Source: Coprococcus eutactus
Lineage (GTDB): Bacteria; Bacillota; Clostridia; Lachnospirales; Lachnospiraceae
DNA length: 64,000 bases
Direction: 5' to 3'
Assembly (NCBI RefSeq): GCF_025149915.1
Contig: NZ_CP102278.1
Location: 1,844,001 to 1,908,000 of the forward strand
Shown here: positions 9,537 through 18,650 of the stretch, one piece after another
How positions within the stretch are numbered: the stretch's first letter is position 1
Layout: each line of letters opens with the position of its first letter
Notes under the pieces: model-generated
Databases searched by the model: none
Seen by the model: only the letters and a program-made list of their open reading frames with translations
What the model was told of the DNA's origin: nothing
Program-made: the position numbers and the translations under genes

Positions 9537-9575
9537 TTCTATATCCTACTTTTTATACTTCTATATCCTACTTTC
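9532..9575. repeat. Tandem duplication of a 22-bp unit
   Basis: Two adjacent copies of a unit reading TATACTTCTATATCCTACTTT, the second running into the stop region of the rubrerythrin gene. It looks like a recent slippage duplication. Confidence 0.7.
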
Positions 9576-10158
9576 CAAAGTATCTGTCAAGAAGTCCCTT
9601 GAGTGCCTTGCCATGTCTTGCTTCGTCACGAGCCATCTCATGAACTGTATCATGAATAGCATCCAGATTGTTCTTCTTTGCACACTTTGCAAGATCAACC
9701 TTTCCTGCTGTTGCTCCAAACTCGCAATCTACTCTCCATGCAAGGTTCTTCTCTGTTGAATCAGTCATGTTATTCTCAAGATCTGATCCGAGCATCTCTG
9801 CAAACTTTGCAGCATGCTCAGCCTCTTCATACGCTGCCTTCTCCCAGTACAGACCAATCTCTGGATATCCTTCACGATGAGCTACACGAGCCATGCACAG
9901 ATACATTCCAACCTCTGAGCACTCTCCCTCGAAGTTTGCCTTGAGCTGATCAAAGATATACTTCTTATCCTCATCACTGATCTCTGAATTGTTCTTTACT
10001 GTTGAAGCGTATACACCAAACTCATGCTCTGCTGCAAGTGTGAGTTCACCCTCAACCTTCTTAAACTTATCTGCTCCTGCATGGCAGATTGGACACTCAG
10101 CTGGTGCCTGCTCTCCTTCATAAATATAACCACATACTGTACATACAAACTTTGACAT
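9568..10158 (-). CDS. Rubredoxin-first (reverse) rubrerythrin
   Basis: Peroxide-scavenging diiron protein of anaerobes, 196 residues, cytosolic. The rubredoxin domain is N-terminal (CTVCGYIYEG and CPICHAG, four Cys Fe site), followed by a ferritin-like four-helix domain with the iron-ligand motifs EGECSEVGMYL, EEAEHAAKFAE and ARDEARHGKAL. This order is the reverse of classical rubrerythrin and is typical of clostridial NADH-peroxidase-type members. AAGGAG lies about ten bases before the ATG. Upstream are a consensus promoter and a PerR-like box, which fits peroxide induction (inference). Confidence 0.92.
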   Translation of the reverse strand: MSKFVCTVCGYIYEGEQAPAECPICHAGADKFKKVEGELTLAAEHEFGVYASTVKNNSEISDEDKKYIFDQLKANFEGECSEVGMYLCMARVAHREGYPEIGLYWEKAAYEEAEHAAKFAEMLGSDLENNMTDSTEKNLAWRVDCEFGATAGKVDLAKCAKKNNLDAIHDTVHEMARDEARHGKALKGLLDRYFGK

Positions 10159-10271
10159 AATCTTAAATCTCCTTTTCTTAATTAAATAATATTGTGTAGT
10201 ATCTGCGGAACTCTATTCCGCATTTTTTGTTTCTTTTGTTGTTGTTGATATTTTGTCATCAACTATATCCT

Positions 10272-10299
10272 ATTATAGCAATAAAAATCTCATTGTCAA
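10272..10299 (-). promoter_or_regulatory. Promoter of rubrerythrin
   Basis: On the minus strand TTGACA and TATAAT, both perfect consensus, are separated by 16 bp, about 110 bp before the start codon. Confidence 0.8.
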
Positions 10300-10305
10300 C
10301 CCTTA

Positions 10306-10322
10306 TTGGGAATAATTCTTAA
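10306..10322 (-). promoter_or_regulatory. PerR-like box
   Basis: On the minus strand the core AGAATTATTC, within TTAAGAATTATTCCCAA, matches ten contiguous bases of the Bacillus PerR box TTAGAATTATTCTAA. It abuts the -35 of the rubrerythrin promoter, a sensible place for a peroxide-sensing repressor. The assignment rests on motif and context only. Confidence 0.45.
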
Positions 10323-10393
10323 TTATCTTTTTTCTATATTATATAATATGTATATTTTCATTGTATATTATCCACTAAACTTTTTGTAGAAGT

Positions 10394-10424
10394 GGGGACG
10401 GAGGTACCTGGCCCCTCCGTCCCC
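10394..10424. repeat. Palindromic GGGGAC...GTCCCC element, copy 1
   Basis: A perfect 10-bp inverted repeat (GGGGACGGAG / CTCCGTCCCC) around an 11-nt loop containing GGTACCT. A related copy lies at 24558. It has no U-run, so it is probably a dispersed palindromic repeat rather than a terminator. Confidence 0.6.
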
Positions 10425-10436
10425 ATTGTACGCCCA

Positions 10437-10470
10437 CATAAAAAGGGACCAAAAATAATTTCTGGTCCCT
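10437..10470 (-). terminator. Intrinsic terminator of the EAL gene
   Basis: Minus-strand stem AGGGACCA/TGGTCCCT followed by TTTTTATG, 23 bp after the stop codon. Confidence 0.85.
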
Positions 10471-10492
10471 AAAAATAATATCTTATATATTG

Positions 10493-12322
10493 TCAATTCT
10501 GACCTAGCACAATCTTCTTTAGAAGATATTCATATCCGGAAATAGGTATCGGCTTGCTGTAGTAATAACCTTGAATATAATGGCATCCCCATTCTCTGAG
10601 GTATTCCTTCTGCTCAAATGTCTCAACGCCCTCTGCAAGGCTCTTGATTCCAAGGTGTCTAGCCATTGTCAGGATATCCTGTGTCATGAGCATGTCTTTG
10701 TTATTCAGCTCTCCTGTTGCTATACCATCTATAAAGCTCTTATCTATCTTGATAATGTCAAGTGGCATATCCTTAAGCAGCGCCATACTGGAATATCCAG
10801 TTCCAAAATCATCCATAGAGATCTTAAATCCCTTATCCTTCAGCTGGTTCAGTACCTCTATGAGATACTGTACATCTGCAAAATCAGCACTCTCTGTAAT
10901 CTCAAAATCTATAAGCGAGTGGTCAACTCCATACTCATCCACTATATCACACAAAATATATATCAGATCCGGTCTCGATATCTGATGCCTTGAGAGGTTA
11001 CAAGATATCGGATACAATGGATATCCCAGTTCTTTCCACTCCTTGAACTTTTTGCACACCTTTCTGAGTACATATCTGTCTATGATATCTATTGTTCCGT
11101 CTGCCTCAAACTGTGGAACAAAATACTTAGGTGACAGGATATCTCCACCTTTATAAAACCATCTTATCAAAGCCTCAGCACCAGTAAGTGTGTCATTCTG
11201 AGGATTATATTTAGGCTGTAGATATACCATGAGATCTTCATTCTCAATGGCATCTGGCAGTTCAAGCTTATACTGCTGAGCCATTACATACTCCCTCTTC
11301 ATCTCTGACGTATATATCTTTATCTCATTAACATTTGTCTTGATACATTGTAAATGAGCCATCTGTGCCATATCCTCTATGCGCATGGACATGTTAATCT
11401 TCTCAAACTCATCATAGAATACCAACCCACAGCTATAGAATATCTTGTACTTTTTATTCGTAGGAAGCTGTCCAATCTCCTCAAAGAATGTATATAGCCT
11501 GTTGACTATCTCATCCTCAGGCATATATTTGATTATCATGGCAAAATCGTCGCTTGTACACTTTGCTGAATACAGAATCCAATCCTGTTTCGACATCGCA
11601 TCACACACATATCTAAACAATTCCTTTGCAACATCTCTTCCCATGACATTGTTGATAAGTCTAAACCCCTTTATATCAAACCTTGCAAATATAAACTGAT
11701 CAAGACCTATATATTCACACTGTTCCAGCTTCTCTTTAAGCCATGTCCAGTTATAGTATCCTGTCGCTGGCTCTCTGTAGGCAATTTCATACAAATCCCT
11801 CTTGCTCATATTGTCTAGTGTAAGCATCTCTTCCGTCTTCGTCTTTTTCGACCACACAGGTATCTCAACGCATAGACTGTCCGAACTCTCCATATAACAT
11901 ATATATGGAAGTTTATGATTGGAAACTATATGAAGTTTCTCTGTCTCTATATACAGCTTGGCATATGAATAAGCCATAGTCATAAGCCTTGGTATATCCT
12001 CTATAAGAGATATATCAAAGCCTTTTATATCCACCACATCAAACCCCGGTATAGTCACACTGACGCAGCCCTGTGGAATCTGTTCCATGTCGCTGTAACC
12101 TATCTCAACACCACCACAAAGTCTTGAGTATCCGGCATCCATCATCTTATCAGGCATATAAAATAAGGCCCTGTTTGCCAGTGGCCTATACACATTGCTG
12201 AATATCTTATACCAATCATATCCGTTTTCTTGACAAAAATTGTCAAATCCTTCCGCCTCCCGAGATCTCAATACATAGAGTTTTCTCTTCGGCTTATATG
12301 CCTTTGACCATTGGTGTTCCAT
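10493..12322 (-). CDS. c-di-GMP phosphodiesterase (degenerate GGDEF + EAL)
   Basis: 609 residues. No TM segment or signal peptide is visible, so it is likely cytosolic. Residues about 1-180 are an uncharacterised N-terminal region, about 185-330 a GGDEF-like domain whose signature has decayed to TSDDF, and about 345-600 an EAL domain. The EAL domain keeps all the usual catalytic motifs: AEALIRW, SCNLSR, FEITESA, MDDFGTGYSSM, IIKIDKSFI and AEGVET. It should therefore hydrolyse c-di-GMP, with the GGDEF-like part sensory or structural (inference). It stands alone between its own terminator and a divergent promoter region shared with the transporter gene. Confidence 0.9.
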   Translation of the reverse strand: MEHQWSKAYKPKRKLYVLRSREAEGFDNFCQENGYDWYKIFSNVYRPLANRALFYMPDKMMDAGYSRLCGGVEIGYSDMEQIPQGCVSVTIPGFDVVDIKGFDISLIEDIPRLMTMAYSYAKLYIETEKLHIVSNHKLPYICYMESSDSLCVEIPVWSKKTKTEEMLTLDNMSKRDLYEIAYREPATGYYNWTWLKEKLEQCEYIGLDQFIFARFDIKGFRLINNVMGRDVAKELFRYVCDAMSKQDWILYSAKCTSDDFAMIIKYMPEDEIVNRLYTFFEEIGQLPTNKKYKIFYSCGLVFYDEFEKINMSMRIEDMAQMAHLQCIKTNVNEIKIYTSEMKREYVMAQQYKLELPDAIENEDLMVYLQPKYNPQNDTLTGAEALIRWFYKGGDILSPKYFVPQFEADGTIDIIDRYVLRKVCKKFKEWKELGYPLYPISCNLSRHQISRPDLIYILCDIVDEYGVDHSLIDFEITESADFADVQYLIEVLNQLKDKGFKISMDDFGTGYSSMALLKDMPLDIIKIDKSFIDGIATGELNNKDMLMTQDILTMARHLGIKSLAEGVETFEQKEYLREWGCHYIQGYYYSKPIPISGYEYLLKKIVLGQN

Positions 12323-12539
12323 AATCTATCTACTACCTCTTATCCTGCCCGACGGCAATATTACAATATTATTACAGCTTTTATTATTCTATCACATAAT
12401 CCGTCTTCAAGCCACACTTAATATATTTTTGTTTTGGAAAATAAATAGCAAAGTTTCGTTATTTTTCGTTGAATTTTTACCATATATTTGTTAGCATAGA
12501 TAAGGTTTTTCAATTATAATTAAATAGGAGGCAAAAACA

Positions 12540-13988
12540 ATGAAAAACAAGTTATTTCTAGGTCTTGGCACATTTATCTCACTCATTGGTCTTTCACAGA
12601 TAAATGTTCTGGCGGCAAGCAGCGAATCCGGTTCTAAGTCTCTTGGTGCCGAGCTTCCCCTTACATGGTGCATCCCTTTCGTATGTATGCTTCTATGTAT
12701 AGCGGTTATGCCACTTATCGCCGGTGAATGGTGGGATAAGCACAAGCAGTGGGCCGTTGCCGGCTGGTCTCTTTTATTTTTAATACCATTTGCCATATTC
12801 CATGGTTTTGGAACCATGGGCGAGCAGTTGCTGGAAGTAATGATAGGCGACTACCTCACTTTCATAGTATTGCTCTTCGCGCTCTTCTGTGTTGCAGGCA
12901 ATATATCACTTGAAGGCGATCTGGCCGGAACTCCAAAACTTAATGTGATTCTTCTGCTGATAGGAACACTTCTTTCAAGCTGGATCGGTACCACAGGTGC
13001 CAGTATGCTCATGATCCGCCCTATCATCAAGGCAAATAAATGGAGACGAAGAAAAGTACAGATCATCGTTTTCTTCATCTTCCTCGTATCAAATATCGGT
13101 GGATGTCTCACACCTGTTGGTGATCCTCCACTCCTGATGGGATTTATGAATGGAGTTGACTTCTTCTGGAGTCTGCGTCTGGCAAAGGTTATGGGGGTAA
13201 ACCTTATCATACTCCTTACAGTATTCTTCTTTCTCGACACCAGAGCATACAAGAAGGATATTGCTGACGGACGTGTGCAGCCTGTATTTGACAAGGATAC
13301 AAAGAAGCCCGTCAGACTCAAAGGCGCGCACAATATCATATTCCTTGTCATGATAGTCGGCGCAGTTATACTCAGCGGCGTTCTTCCTATGAAGTTCCCT
13401 GTATTTGCAAAGGGCATCAACTTCTGTGAAGGTGTGACTCTCTCATGGGCTTCAATCATCGAGATCGTCATCATGCTCGCTGCTGCACTCCTGTCATTCA
13501 AGACAACAAGCAAAAAAGTCCGCAAGGCAAATAACTTCACATGGGGGGCTATCGAAGAAGTTGCCATACTGTTCATCGGTATATTCATAACCATGATCCC
13601 GGCTCTTCTCATCCTCAAGGCGAGAGGCTCAGAGCTCGGACTCACACACCCGGCACAGTTCTTCTGGATGACCGGATTGTTATCAAGTTTCCTTGATAAC
13701 ACACCTACATATCTTGTATTCTTCACGACCGCTGCTTCCAGTGGATTTACTGAGGGTATAAGTACAGCTATGGGTATCGTACCTCAGGTTATGCTGATGG
13801 CTATATCATGTGGTGCCGTATTCATGGGTGCAAACACTTACATTGGAAATGCGCCAAACTTTATGGTGCGCTCAATAGCTGAAGAAAATGGTATCAAGAT
13901 GCCTTCATTTGTTGGATATCTTGCATGGTCAGTTTCAATTCTTGTACCTACTTTCTTTATTGATACACTGTTATTCTTCTTACACTAG
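12540..13988 (+). CDS. NhaD/citrate-transporter-superfamily ion transporter
   Basis: 482 residues with a signal-like first helix and about 11-12 TM segments. Conserved superfamily traits are WIGTTGASMLMIRPIIKAN, NIGGCLTPVGDPPLL (first inverted-repeat hairpin) and SSFLDNTPTYLVFF near the second hairpin. These fit sodium:proton antiporters of the NhaD/ion-transporter superfamily. The substrate ion is inferred, not proven. TAGGAGG lies seven bases before the ATG. A TerD-like gene follows after 12 bp in the same direction. Confidence 0.8.
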   Translation: MKNKLFLGLGTFISLIGLSQINVLAASSESGSKSLGAELPLTWCIPFVCMLLCIAVMPLIAGEWWDKHKQWAVAGWSLLFLIPFAIFHGFGTMGEQLLEVMIGDYLTFIVLLFALFCVAGNISLEGDLAGTPKLNVILLLIGTLLSSWIGTTGASMLMIRPIIKANKWRRRKVQIIVFFIFLVSNIGGCLTPVGDPPLLMGFMNGVDFFWSLRLAKVMGVNLIILLTVFFFLDTRAYKKDIADGRVQPVFDKDTKKPVRLKGAHNIIFLVMIVGAVILSGVLPMKFPVFAKGINFCEGVTLSWASIIEIVIMLAAALLSFKTTSKKVRKANNFTWGAIEEVAILFIGIFITMIPALLILKARGSELGLTHPAQFFWMTGLLSSFLDNTPTYLVFFTTAASSGFTEGISTAMGIVPQVMLMAISCGAVFMGANTYIGNAPNFMVRSIAEENGIKMPSFVGYLAWSVSILVPTFFIDTLLFFLH

Positions 13989-14000
13989 GGGGGTATTTTT

Positions 14001-14618
14001 ATGAATGAATTTGTTGTAAAAGATGATAACAAACTAACAGTCGGCATAGGCTGGGATGCCAAAAAAGTCGATCTCAAGAAAAAAATAAAAATAGCTATAG
14101 ACAGCATTATGAATGCCACCTCAGAAGATACCTACGATCTCAATCTTGCTGCCATCGTTGAACATAACGACGGCTCGGATCCTGAGCTGGTATTCTGGGG
14201 TCACAAATACAGCCGCAGCGATTCTGTTGTCCTCAAGGGCGATGAAAGGACCGGTGAAAAAGAAGGAATTGATGAGGAGATGCGTATCTACCTTGACAGA
14301 GGTGAAAATGTCGGACGTATCATACTCTTCCTCTACATATACAATGGCAATCTCCACAAGCAGTGTCTTGCCGAGGTTGATAATGTATTTGCACTCATAA
14401 AATGTAAGCACACTGAAAAGGTTTATGTCAGAGAGGATGCTATCTTCAAGGCATGTGAAGACGCAAAGCATAACAACTGCTATGTATTTGGCGAAGTAAT
14501 TCACAACGGCGATGAATGGATCGTGAGGGAGCGCTCACAGTTCCTTCCATACGACAAATCAGAAGATATATTTGAGTATTACACCTCAAGACATTATGTT
14601 CCTGAAGAGGACGACTAA
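14001..14618 (+). CDS. TerD-like protein
   Basis: 205 residues, predicted cytosolic. The first 130 residues follow the TerD/calcium-binding stress-protein pattern: LTVGIGWDAKK, DLNLAAIVEHNDG, VVLKGDERTGEKEGIDEEMRIYLDR and the internal strand VGRIILFLYIY. The acidic DERTGEKEGIDEE stretch corresponds to the calcium site. Usual ter partners (TerB, TerC, TerZ) are absent, and the gene pairs only with the upstream transporter, suggesting a two-gene unit. Residues 130-205 are less typical. Confidence 0.7.
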   Translation: MNEFVVKDDNKLTVGIGWDAKKVDLKKKIKIAIDSIMNATSEDTYDLNLAAIVEHNDGSDPELVFWGHKYSRSDSVVLKGDERTGEKEGIDEEMRIYLDRGENVGRIILFLYIYNGNLHKQCLAEVDNVFALIKCKHTEKVYVREDAIFKACEDAKHNNCYVFGEVIHNGDEWIVRERSQFLPYDKSEDIFEYYTSRHYVPEEDD

Positions 14619-14645
14619 TACACGACGACTAATACACAAGGAAAG

Positions 14646-14686
14646 CCCCCGGTTTCCGGTTTTTAAACCAGGAGCCGGGGGTTTTT
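14646..14686 (+). terminator. Strong intrinsic terminator
   Basis: CCCCCGG...CCGGGGG stem with a second inner arm, followed by GTTTTTG on the plus strand, 28 bp after the TerD-like stop. Its minus-strand form may also end the DUF4173 operon. Confidence 0.9.
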
Positions 14687-14716
14687 GTATATATTGATCT
14701 ATGATTTCTCATTCCA

Positions 14717-16699
14717 CTACTTTATATAATTCTCTATAGCCTTTGAAGCTCTGTATCTGGAGACGTTAAAGCCTCTGATATATCCCTTGTCATCATTCTC
14801 CTCAAGTATCTTTTCAAATCTATCTTCCACCGTGTCGTCTCTCCAGTAGTATTTGTCCTCGCTATACTTCGAAACTGTCTCCTCCATGGTCATTTCAGGC
14901 GTGATGTCTTTGGTTCTGAAATAATCGATCAAATATGGAACTCCATCACTACCTATATCCATCACATACTCAATATCCACTTTCTTTCCATTGTGTGCCT
15001 GACTGATATTGTACTTCGATATCACTGCACCAGGTCTGACAAATGCATATAGTGTAAACATAACCATAACCGTCAAAAATATGTATCTGAACAGCGGCAT
15101 ATTTCTCCAGAACAGGCTTATGATAACACCTAGCATCACAATAGACGTGACTATCAGTGCCCATATCGTATTAATCCTCAGATATGTGAGAGCATATTCC
15201 TTTATGTACATCGAAAGTCTCACCGCTGAAGACGCAATCATGATATAGGTGCATATACACATAACTACCAACACAGTCTTCAGCACTACGCTTTTTCTAA
15301 ATATAGCATCGAATATCAATACAATACATACATTTACGACTGCCACAAATAGAAGCTGGAAAAATCCACGTCTGGCATACTCTGCATAAGTCATATCATC
15401 AGGAAGTCCTGCACTGTTCATGAAAAGATATACGATCTGAACAACTGCAAATATGAGATAAAACGCAGTAAGCACAACCGTTATCGTTATTCCGATCACC
15501 GGTTCATAGCTTCCTTCCTTAGGTGCATTTGCCCCTAGATCTCTTCTGCCTGTCTTTACAATAAAACCATACACAAAGAAGAATATCACAGCTGCAAAGA
15601 TCACGATCTTGACAACATCCCACGAATAGAACAGCTTGCCAAATATATCCTTTATAACCTTGGCAAATACCGGATCAGCCGATGACAGCAGATTCAGTAT
15701 AATGACAAGAAGTGGAAGCGCTATTGCACAGCCGAGAAGAACATACATAAGCTTGGAATTGCGCTTTCGTCCCGTCTCTTCACGCTCTGCTCTTCTATCT
15801 GCAAAAGGCATATTTATATATCCAATAGCTCCGAAGAACATCTCTAGGAAGGATATGATCCCTTTAATAATGCCGTGATTTTCTGTATCATTGTAATATG
15901 ACATCACTGCGTACATTTCCGTCAATATTATTCCAACATTACAGCCAAATATCATACATGACTCATCTGTAAGACTAACCGCTATCGATAAAAGCATTAT
16001 GATAATAAAGTACGGTACAAGTTTCATCTGGCTTTTCGATACAGAACCTGTATCTGATCCCGAGTCAGAAGAACGCCTCTTTTCCCCACGAGAAATATTC
16101 ACGCTTATAAATGCTATCGATACCACAGCCATAACTGCAGACAAAATGCTTGACCAGTTATTATATAGACACGCTGCACTCACTATGGCATATATGAGTA
16201 CCGGTATTCCAAACATCTTAAACCGTTCTGCAGATATTGCAGGATTTCTCCTCTGCGGTGGTCTCGTGGCTCTATACCCCTGTGGTGGAACTCCCATTCC
16301 TCCGTTCATATATCCCGGCGGTGGTGGCGTGCCCGGTCCCATTCCATTCGTATATCCCGGCGGTGGTGGCGTGCCCGGTCCCATTCCATTCGTATACCCC
16401 GGCGGTGGTGGCGTGCCCGGCCCCATTCCATTCGTATACCCCGGCGGCGGTGGCGTGCACGATCCCATTCCATTCGTATATCCCGGCGGTGGTGGCGTGC
16501 CCGGTCCCATTCCATTCGTATACCCCGGCGGCGGTGGCGTGCACGGCCCCATTCCATTCGTATATCCCGGCGGTGGTGGCGTGCCCGGTCCCATTCCATT
16601 CGTATATCCCAGTGATGCTGATCCCGTATTAGCATTACCCATATTATCTGCTATTGCCTCAGATGAATGTTCTCCATCCTTATTTAATTCTTCTCCCAT
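14717..16699 (-). CDS. DUF4173-type membrane protein with Pro-rich tandem repeat N-terminus
   Basis: 660 residues. Residues about 30-135 hold about seven copies of a 14-residue unit TNGMGPGTPPPPGY, and from about 165 to 590 the protein is polytopic with ten or more TM helices, resembling DUF4173/DUF4153 proteins of unknown function. The C-terminus (about 590-660) is soluble. I chose the ATG at 16699 because GGAGTGGAGG lies just upstream; the frame runs open to 16762. Last gene of the six-gene run beginning at the PrsW protease. Confidence 0.75.
   Translation of the reverse strand: MGEELNKDGEHSSEAIADNMGNANTGSASLGYTNGMGPGTPPPPGYTNGMGPCTPPPPGYTNGMGPGTPPPPGYTNGMGSCTPPPPGYTNGMGPGTPPPPGYTNGMGPGTPPPPGYTNGMGPGTPPPPGYMNGGMGVPPQGYRATRPPQRRNPAISAERFKMFGIPVLIYAIVSAACLYNNWSSILSAVMAVVSIAFISVNISRGEKRRSSDSGSDTGSVSKSQMKLVPYFIIIMLLSIAVSLTDESCMIFGCNVGIILTEMYAVMSYYNDTENHGIIKGIISFLEMFFGAIGYINMPFADRRAEREETGRKRNSKLMYVLLGCAIALPLLVIILNLLSSADPVFAKVIKDIFGKLFYSWDVVKIVIFAAVIFFFVYGFIVKTGRRDLGANAPKEGSYEPVIGITITVVLTAFYLIFAVVQIVYLFMNSAGLPDDMTYAEYARRGFFQLLFVAVVNVCIVLIFDAIFRKSVVLKTVLVVMCICTYIMIASSAVRLSMYIKEYALTYLRINTIWALIVTSIVMLGVIISLFWRNMPLFRYIFLTVMVMFTLYAFVRPGAVISKYNISQAHNGKKVDIEYVMDIGSDGVPYLIDYFRTKDITPEMTMEETVSKYSEDKYYWRDDTVEDRFEKILEENDDKGYIRGFNVSRYRASKAIENYIK
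16300..16615 (-). repeat. 42-bp coding tandem repeat
   Basis: About seven in-frame copies of a 42-bp unit encoding TNGMGPGTPPPPGY. Variants include PGT to PCT or SCT. High copy similarity suggests recent expansion and likely length variation among strains. Confidence 0.9.
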
Positions 16700-16771
16700 A
16701 AAATATCCTCCACTCCTTGTAAATTCCCAAATCCATATACAATACATTGTACATTTTATCACACATATCTA

Positions 16772-18631
16772 TTACCTTCTCTGCACTAGAGCAGATTCGT
16801 CAAGGCTCACAACTCTATCCATACACACAGGGGCTGTCAGCCTGTATGCAAAGCTTCCTGACTCAAATAAACAATACAATCTGCCATTGTATGAATATAT
16901 CTGTTCCAATTTCTGCGGAAGCTTAAGTTCCTGCTTCGGCGTTTCGCTGCTATAGTTTGACCCGGATATTTTTCCTGATTTGATGTCATACACCTCTACT
17001 TTAGATTCATCTATACCGTATGATATCGAAAATATGATCTCATTTCTGTAAACCTGAAGCCCCTGAACTCTTCCGGGGATGTAAAACGCCTCTTCCGGAT
17101 CATCGGCAATTGCCGTCCCCCCATTCACTATCTTGTAACTGGCAGCCATACTATAGCCATTTTTCTCCTTTTTCCAATATCCCGCATATATGAGCCCATC
17201 ATAATATGTTATAAATGATGTAGCAGGGAACATGACTGGACAAGTATTTCTATACGCTATAGCTGTATTCTGGTTATCGAAATTATACGCAACCATAGAC
17301 TGAAGCGTCAGACAAGATATAGATGCATATTTCGTTCTGGTATCCTCCTCTTCCACTGACAAATATGAAGAGAACCACAAAACATCATTCTTATCATCAT
17401 AGGCCAGCCCGCCAGCATGAGTTGTATCCTTAAGAACGATCGTCTTGAGATATGCTCCAGTCTTTGAATCAAGCATGAATATAACTGATCTATGCGCCTT
17501 GGTCCTGCAATATGCGCTTATAAATGTATATTTATCAGTGACAGCGATCCCCTGCGGTGTCATGGAAGTGCAGCTATCCGGCTCTTTTGTCTCGCAATTG
17601 AGAGTCATCGCATAGTCAAGTCCCGGAATAGTCATCATATCATATGACCTCGTCATATCTGTATTGTACATACCCATATTGTAGAATTCTGACTCTGTTG
17701 ACATCTCCCACATCTGTGCCAGGAAAGAACCATTGCTTACAGCATGTGTACTCGTGCTATCCGAAACACCTGGCAACTCATAATTTCTGCAAAACACAAC
17801 GCTATATAAGGCAATTACTCCTATAGATCCGAAATATAACACCGCAAATGTCTTTATCAGCCGTCTTGGTATCTCCTTCGTTGACAGTAGGATCGCCATT
17901 CCCATATGGCATATAATGGTGACCAGCATCAGTGCATTTGTCAGCACATCCCCGTAACTTAGGAGCTGCAGTGGTATGCCGACAAACATTAACCAGTATG
18001 ACTTTTTCTTAACAGATAGCCTCAATATGCCAAGCCAGCCCTTTTTCTTCATAAACCACACCTGTATCGACTGCCATATAACGCACAATCCATACCCGAT
18101 ACACGCCACTCTCAAAAGCTGTCTACACACGGCGACCATGATAGCTTCCAATGGCTGCCCGGCAGCATACATTGCCTGATAATACACTCCATATGACAAC
18201 TGCCTGAGTCTCCATAGTATCATCATGATCATGGCTGCAAATGACACAAGGGCAAATATATTGGTGACCGTCTTTCTCCTGACTCCATCGCGATGTTCCT
18301 TCATATCCCGGTGCAGTTTTTTCTTTGTCTTTGTGAGGTCGCGAACATGTCTTTTTATCCTGCGCACTCTCTTGTATTCTGCACTAAGATACTTTAACGG
18401 AGCGTGCCGTTCTTTCATCTCATGATAATCTGCCTTTACACGTTCCAATTTTTTTTCTTCATCCACCAGCTCCTGCCTTACCGCCCTAAGTGCTGATCTA
18501 CATGTAACGTATCCCTCCAGATCGATCTGTGCCTGTTCCTGCAGCTCCTCGACTTGTTTTTTCAACTTCTGTTCTTTATTCAATTTAGGCCTTTTTCTGT
18601 CTTTTTTATTATCTTTTCCGTCATCCCTCAT
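16772..18631 (-). CDS. Coiled-coil membrane protein with predicted beta-propeller-like outer domain
   Basis: 619 residues, not recognised by name. A highly charged coiled coil fills about residues 10-120, followed by about six TM helices (about 125-285). A large extracytoplasmic domain (about 300-619) carries repeated strand patterns such as YTFISAYCRTKAHRSVIFMLDSKTGAYLKTIVL, compatible with a beta-propeller (inference). ATG 18631 has GGGAG eight bases upstream and begins 19 bp after the GTPase stop; the open frame reaches a TTG at 18661 that overlaps the previous gene. Confidence 0.65.
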   Translation of the reverse strand: MRDDGKDNKKDRKRPKLNKEQKLKKQVEELQEQAQIDLEGYVTCRSALRAVRQELVDEEKKLERVKADYHEMKERHAPLKYLSAEYKRVRRIKRHVRDLTKTKKKLHRDMKEHRDGVRRKTVTNIFALVSFAAMIMMILWRLRQLSYGVYYQAMYAAGQPLEAIMVAVCRQLLRVACIGYGLCVIWQSIQVWFMKKKGWLGILRLSVKKKSYWLMFVGIPLQLLSYGDVLTNALMLVTIICHMGMAILLSTKEIPRRLIKTFAVLYFGSIGVIALYSVVFCRNYELPGVSDSTSTHAVSNGSFLAQMWEMSTESEFYNMGMYNTDMTRSYDMMTIPGLDYAMTLNCETKEPDSCTSMTPQGIAVTDKYTFISAYCRTKAHRSVIFMLDSKTGAYLKTIVLKDTTHAGGLAYDDKNDVLWFSSYLSVEEEDTRTKYASISCLTLQSMVAYNFDNQNTAIAYRNTCPVMFPATSFITYYDGLIYAGYWKKEKNGYSMAASYKIVNGGTAIADDPEEAFYIPGRVQGLQVYRNEIIFSISYGIDESKVEVYDIKSGKISGSNYSSETPKQELKLPQKLEQIYSYNGRLYCLFESGSFAYRLTAPVCMDRVVSLDESALVQRR

Positions 18632-18650
18632 GAATAAACTCCCGGCATAT

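Noticed and set aside
15999..16955. 318-residue plus-strand open frame over the DUF4173 gene
   Set aside because: Antisense to the Pro-rich repeat of a supported gene; GC-rich repeats lack stop codons in several frames.
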